A stretch of 64,000 nucleotides of DNA. It comes from Chryseosolibacter histidinae (GTDB lineage Bacteria; Bacteroidota; Bacteroidia; Cytophagales; Cyclobacteriaceae). Numbering within the stretch: the first letter of the stretch is position 1; each line of letters begins with the position of its first letter. Positions 62,024 through 64,000 of the stretch are shown one piece after another. The notes beneath the pieces were generated by a model. That model made no database searches, was not told the origin of the DNA, and was given only the letters and a program-made list of their open reading frames with translations. The stretch spans positions 186,001 through 250,000 of the forward strand of contig NZ_JAHESF010000009.1 of NCBI RefSeq assembly GCF_018598225.1, read 5' to 3'. The position numbers and the translations under genes were made by a program.

Positions 62024-62031
62024 TATCTTTG
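62024..62031 (+). promoter_or_regulatory. -7 box of the methyltransferase gene, nearly leaderless
   Basis: TATCTTTG is a full match to TAnnTTTG and lies seven bases before the ATG at 62039. The transcript would start about at or only a few bases before the start codon. The -33 region falls in the family A right arm and holds no TTTG. Confidence 0.55.
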
Positions 62032-62038
62032 CCGTCGC

Positions 62039-62809
62039 ATGAAAAAACTGATCGCATTCATCATCCGGTACGTTCCGCGTAAATACCTGCAACGCGTGGC
62101 GGGAGTCGGGTTGAAAATATTAGGTTTCTTTTATTCCGGCAGCAATGTTACCTGCCCCATTTGCGGCAAGCAGTATGGCAAGTTTTTACCTTACGGGAGG
62201 ATCAATCCGCGCCCGAATGCCTTATGCCCTAACTGCCAGTCGCTGGAGCGCCATCGCCTCATCTGGCTGTACCTGAAAGAAGAGACAGACTTTTTCAGTG
62301 GCAAAAAACAAGTGCTTCATATTGCTCCCGAAGCGTGTTTTATCAAACGTTTCGAAGCGCAGCACGGTGCGGGTTACATCACCGCCGATATCGAATCGCC
62401 ACTGGCCAAAGTGAAGATGGATATCCATGACATCCCGTTCGCTGAAAACACGTTTGACGCCGTGCTCTGCAACCATGTGCTGGAGCATGTAAACGACGAC
62501 ATCAGGGCCATGCGCGAGATCAGGCGCGTGCTGAAGCCGGGAGGCTTCGCTATTCTGCAGGTGCCGTTTTTCAATCCCGTACCTGAAAAGACGTTCGAAG
62601 ACGCCAGCATTACCGATCCGAAAGCGCGTGAAAAGGCTTTCGGGCAGGATGACCACGTACGCAAATATGGAAACGATTATCCGCAGCGCATGGAACGCGC
62701 CGGACTGAAGGCCATTGAAGATCCGTTCGTGAACAAGAAGACCGCGGAAGAAAGACAACGGTATGGGCTGGTGAATGGAGAGATCATTTACAAAGGCATC
62801 AAGCCTTAG
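62039..62809 (+). CDS. class I SAM-dependent methyltransferase with N-terminal zinc ribbon
   Basis: From ATG 62039 the 256-residue protein has a zinc-ribbon-like pair (CPICG at 39-43, CPNCQ at 63-67) and then a type 11 methyltransferase fold: VLHIAPEACFIKRFE, YITADIESPLAKVKMDIHDIPFAENTFDAVLCNHVLEHV, and LKPGGFAILQVPFF. The SAM glycine motif is atypical (HIAPEACF). The substrate is unknown; a role in envelope glycan or lipid modification is a guess. The frame opens 23 codons earlier, within the family A element, but those codons are unlikely to be used. Confidence 0.85.
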   Translation: MKKLIAFIIRYVPRKYLQRVAGVGLKILGFFYSGSNVTCPICGKQYGKFLPYGRINPRPNALCPNCQSLERHRLIWLYLKEETDFFSGKKQVLHIAPEACFIKRFEAQHGAGYITADIESPLAKVKMDIHDIPFAENTFDAVLCNHVLEHVNDDIRAMREIRRVLKPGGFAILQVPFFNPVPEKTFEDASITDPKAREKAFGQDDHVRKYGNDYPQRMERAGLKAIEDPFVNKKTAEERQRYGLVNGEIIYKGIKP

Positions 62810-62882
62810 GCCGAACGAAGACCTATATCATTCCCAGTAACCGATATCCAGAGTGGCGGTAAGCGCGGCGGGTCTGAGGGAA

Positions 62883-63004
62883 CGAAGGATCCCCAGATCA
62901 TCGCTACACACTCATTAGCGCACAGTACCAAGCGTATGCACTCCGTAATCTGGAGATCCTTCGCTCCGCGCAGCTCCTGCCCACAGGCTTCGCTCAGGAT
63001 ACCG
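62883..63004. repeat. family J inverted element
   Basis: CGAAGGATCCCCAGAT (62883-62898) mirrors ATCTGGAGATCCTTCG (62948-62963) with one mismatch and a 49-base spacer. GCTTCGCTCAGGATACCGGT follows to 63004. It lies between convergent genes. It shares its arm core and tail with the element nested at 50217-50475. Confidence 0.82.
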
Positions 63005-63022
63005 GTCTTAGCGGGGAATTCG

Positions 63023-64000
63023 CTACTTATCCTTTACCCGCTCTTCGAGGGCTTTCACTTTCTCGTTGGTCTCTTCGATCTTTTTATTCGCTTCGATCAA
63101 ATGCAACGTCAGCTCCTCCACTTTCTTCAGCAGGATCAGGTTCATCTCTTTTATGTTGAGGCCTTCGGCGTCCATCTCCTTTGCTGACGGAACTTCGGGC
63201 AGGTGTTTATTGGCTTTGATGTAAGCTTCGAGCTCGGCGAGGGAGAGAAGATTATAATCTTTTTCGAAGACGTAGTCAGGACCGGGGTTGGTCATGGCGA
63301 TGTTCACTTCCTGAGACCAGATCTTTCCGTTGACGGCAAGTTTGAAGGTGCCGGGCTCGTTGGTTCCAATGCCCACGTTGCCATTGGATAGTATAACCAT
63401 TTTGGTTTCAAGTTTCACCTGGTCGTTTGTTCTCGTTTTAAAGACAAGATTGCCGTAATTGCCCTGGTTACTGTCTTTGAATACGCCACTGATAGAAGCG
63501 AGTTCTTCGCTTATACCATTCCAGAAAACGAGCGCAGGACCAGCGTTGGCCACATAAGTATTCGGCATGCTCAATCTCATTACTTCACCCGAAGCTCCTA
63601 CAGCATGAATCGGTGCCTGAGGGGCAGTGCCTATTCCGATTTTTCCATCTTGTGTAAAGAAAATTTTATCCTGATTGTCCTTGTTGGCGAAAACCAAATT
63701 ATTTGACTGCCCGGGATGGTTATAGAATGCCCACCGCTTAGCATTATTTTCATATAGGCCGAACGATGAATACTCTCCGGAAGCCAGCGTATTAACACGT
63801 ATGGTCCCAAGGGGATTATTGGCGGCCCTGACTTCCAATGGAGCTGATGGAGCAGCCGTTCCAACGCCCAGGTTGCCGTTATTCAAAATCGTTACCAGTC
63901 CGGAAGAAGTATAAAAGAAAATTCCACCGGTTCCCCAGTTTTTAAGGCGTATATCCGAAACGTCTTCTGTTAAGGTCAGCCAGTTTGTTGCATCACGATT
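63023..64000 (-). CDS. fibre-like protein with C-terminal coiled coil, N-terminus beyond the window
   Basis: The last 325 residues are visible, and the frame stays open to base 64000. Repeated beta motifs with NNGNLGVGTAAPSAPLEVRA, DGKIGIGTAPQAPIHAVG and NGNVGIGTNEPGTFKLAVNG are typical of Bacteroidota tail-fibre or cell-surface proteins. The C-terminus has YVFEKDYNLLSLAELEAYIK, HLPEVPSAKEM and a coiled coil (LLKKVEELTLHLIEANKK...). It lacks the S74 autoproteolytic site. It probably trimerises and is secreted or surface-bound. Function is unknown. Confidence 0.85.
   Translation of the reverse strand, partial: NRDATNWLTLTEDVSDIRLKNWGTGGIFFYTSSGLVTILNNGNLGVGTAAPSAPLEVRAANNPLGTIRVNTLASGEYSSFGLYENNAKRWAFYNHPGQSNNLVFANKDNQDKIFFTQDGKIGIGTAPQAPIHAVGASGEVMRLSMPNTYVANAGPALVFWNGISEELASISGVFKDSNQGNYGNLVFKTRTNDQVKLETKMVILSNGNVGIGTNEPGTFKLAVNGKIWSQEVNIAMTNPGPDYVFEKDYNLLSLAELEAYIKANKHLPEVPSAKEMDAEGLNIKEMNLILLKKVEELTLHLIEANKKIEETNEKVKALEERVKDK

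Noticed and set aside
61970-62038. N-terminal extension of the methyltransferase
   Set aside because: It lies in the family A element and upstream of the -7 box at 62024, so it would not be on the mRNA.
63023-64000. Peptidase S74 autoproteolytic chaperone at the end of the fibre-like protein
   Set aside because: The C-terminus has the YxFEKDYxLxSLxELExYI and HLPEVPSAKE motifs of the non-cleaving type and lacks the S74 Ser-Lys site.

Overview
The window looks like chromosome of a Bacteroidota bacterium. The evidence is an alternative complex III plus cytochrome oxidase operon, a type IX secretion sorting domain, SusC/SusD with FecI/FecR-type regulators, TIGR02757 and M3 oligoendopeptidase genes, and Bacteroidota promoters (TTTG-N19-TAnnTTTG). 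The gene content resembles soil or freshwater Cytophagales (Chryseolinea/Ohtaekwangia-like), but Chitinophagales is not excluded. No rRNA, tRNA, CRISPR array, insertion sequence or prophage was seen.

Layout. (1) 1-16953, minus strand: one long respiratory operon read from a consensus promoter at 16923-16953. It holds actABCDEF (quinol:cytochrome c oxidoreductase), cox subunits II and I, ctaA and ctaB (heme A synthesis), two subunit III genes, subunit IV, a SCO-like protein without its copper cysteines, DUF420, a small Cys-containing secreted protein and a DUF983 gene cut by the window edge. (2) 17091-25622: an orphan membrane protein, a 746-residue DUF4157 protein that reads as a multidomain effector or toxin, TIGR02757, a serine hydrolase, a cupin, a Gfo/Idh oxidoreductase, trmN6 and two AT-richer small orphans. 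(3) 25942-34196: yceI-marR, a 1492-residue T9SS-exported protein with a small secreted partner, and an M3 peptidase. (4) 34197-41308: an ECF sigma/FecR/SusC/SusD uptake and signalling locus ending at a strong terminator. (5) 41345-46805: an AraC regulator, a membrane protein, an SMP-30 lipoprotein, a small membrane protein, a CDF transporter and glycerate kinase. (6) 46972-51448: a CHASE-PAS histidine kinase, a NarL-type regulator and two receiver-only proteins. (7) 51619-64000: ferredoxin reductase, purB, a MacA/MacB-permease/TolC export operon without an ATPase gene, a sigma/anti-sigma/secreted-protein cluster, a methyltransferase and a partial fibre-like protein.

The most unusual feature is non-coding. 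Almost every intergenic gap between transcription units carries short degenerate tandem repeats with a period of seven bases, in at least eight sequence families. I label them A (GGTTGCC/AGTTGCC), B (GTCCACG/GTCCACA), C (ACAATTG), D (ACTCCTG), E (CTTTAAA/CCTTAAA), F (GGTACGA), G (GTAGGCA) and H (GAATTTA). They are joined by I (AATCCTGTT-like, period 8-9) and by J, an inverted CGAAGGATC element. Many sites consist of two inverted arms around a spacer of about 20-200 bases. Families merge in register at some sites, and some sites supply stop codons or abut promoter boxes and start codons. They resemble in kind the heptanucleotide STRR repeats known from cyanobacteria. The second main lead is the DUF4157 protein with a predicted nuclease/phosphatase domain and a cysteine-protease-like tail.
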